Shown in pieces: positions 63,928 to 64,000 of a stretch of DNA of 64,000 nucleotides. Below the pieces are notes generated by a model. It made no database searches. It was not told the origin of the DNA and saw nothing but the letters and a program-made list of their open reading frames with translations. The stretch's first letter is position 1. Each line of letters begins with the position of its first letter. Made by a program: the position numbers and the translations under genes. Location: the NCBI GenBank assembly GCA_964057225.1, contig OZ059896.1, forward strand, positions 18,658,501-18,722,500, in the 5' to 3' direction. Source of the DNA: Auanema rhodensis (lineage: Eukaryota; Nematoda; Chromadorea; Rhabditida; Rhabditidae).

Positions 63928-64000
63928 GGCCTTGTGGTCTAATGGATAAGGCGTCGGACTTCGGATCCGAATGTTGTAGGTTCGAGTCCTGCCAGGGTTG
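63928..64000 (+). tRNA. tRNA-Arg(TCG), copy 144, type G
   Basis: As copy 113. The gene ends exactly at the window edge, so its terminator is not seen. Confidence 0.82.

Larger units (their letters stand above)
47251..64000 (+). repeat. tRNA-Arg(TCG) tandem array, right arm
   Basis: Forty-five more units in the same orientation and phase as the left arm; the distance between the two tRNA genes flanking the retrotransposon becomes 377 bp once the element and one target duplication are removed. From about 51.8 kb rightward, new tRNA subtypes dominate (types G and H alternating with the majority type) and some spacers have ACTAGGTTGGG instead of ACTGGGTTGGG and AAGAAAAG instead of AATAAAAG. This part of the array has therefore diverged and been amplified separately. 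The array continues past the window end. Confidence 0.97.
59780..64000 (+). repeat. Three-unit higher-order repeat (period 1131 bp)
   Basis: The order type G, majority, type H repeats at 59780, 60911 and 62042. After the first three blocks comes one extra majority/H pair (63174, 63551), then a new type G at 63928. An older copy of the same pattern is seen at 52234 and 53365. Confidence 0.75.

Overview
The window is eukaryotic. It holds one very long tandem array of tRNA-Arg(TCG) genes, interrupted once by a complete, young-looking LTR retrotransposon of the BEL/Pao superfamily. The tRNA genes have internal Pol III A and B boxes, T-run terminators and no encoded CCA. The retrotransposon carries an envelope-like C-terminal region with cysteine patterns resembling phlebovirus-type glycoproteins, as in nematode elements such as Cer7 and Tas. 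Every array unit also contains a 42-nt intron-like stretch ending in a T-rich TTTTTTCAG acceptor. Together these suggest a nematode; this is an inference of moderate confidence, and another invertebrate is possible.

Layout. Positions 1-37466: 99 tRNA copies, one per 377-378 bp unit, all on the plus strand. Positions 37467-47250: the retrotransposon on the minus strand, with 366/368-bp LTRs and a 5-bp target duplication (ATCGA). Positions 47251-64000: 45 more tRNA copies in the same orientation and phase. Removing the element and one target duplication restores an exact 377-bp spacing. The array runs off both ends, so 144 is a minimum. Each unit is a 73-bp tRNA gene plus about 304 bp of AT-rich spacer with no other gene I can support. 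Blocks of 3, 4, 5, 6 and 13 units are themselves duplicated, giving higher-order repeats like those of a satellite.

tRNA types, in standard tRNA numbering. Majority: acceptor GGCCTTG/CAGGGTC (G2-U71 and U5-G68 wobbles), anticodon TCG, T stem GTAGG/CCTGC. Type B: G53 to T. Type C: type B plus T8 to A. Type D: G24 to C. Type E: C35 to T, giving anticodon TTG. Type F: type E plus G53 to A. Type G: C11 to T, variable loop ATGTT, C72 to T. Type H: G49 to T, often with C65 to T. Type I: A58 to T with C66 to G. Type J: G2 to A and G64 to A, which restore two Watson-Crick pairs. Only the majority and J types, and copies with mild changes, look like good tRNA genes. B, C, F and I copies damage the B box or tertiary contacts.

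Retrotransposon. One uninterrupted 2642-codon frame encodes Gag, protease, reverse transcriptase/RNase H, integrase and an Env-like glycoprotein. A second small frame near the 3' LTR encodes an extra three-knuckle zinc protein with the same knuckle spacing as the element's own Gag. The primer-binding site matches the 3' end of tRNA-Gly. A second leader segment, in colinear order, matches the tRNA-Gly anticodon arm over 19 nt with a single G-U, so the primer contact may be extended. The near-identical LTRs and open frame indicate a recent insertion, 76-81 bp upstream of a tRNA gene.
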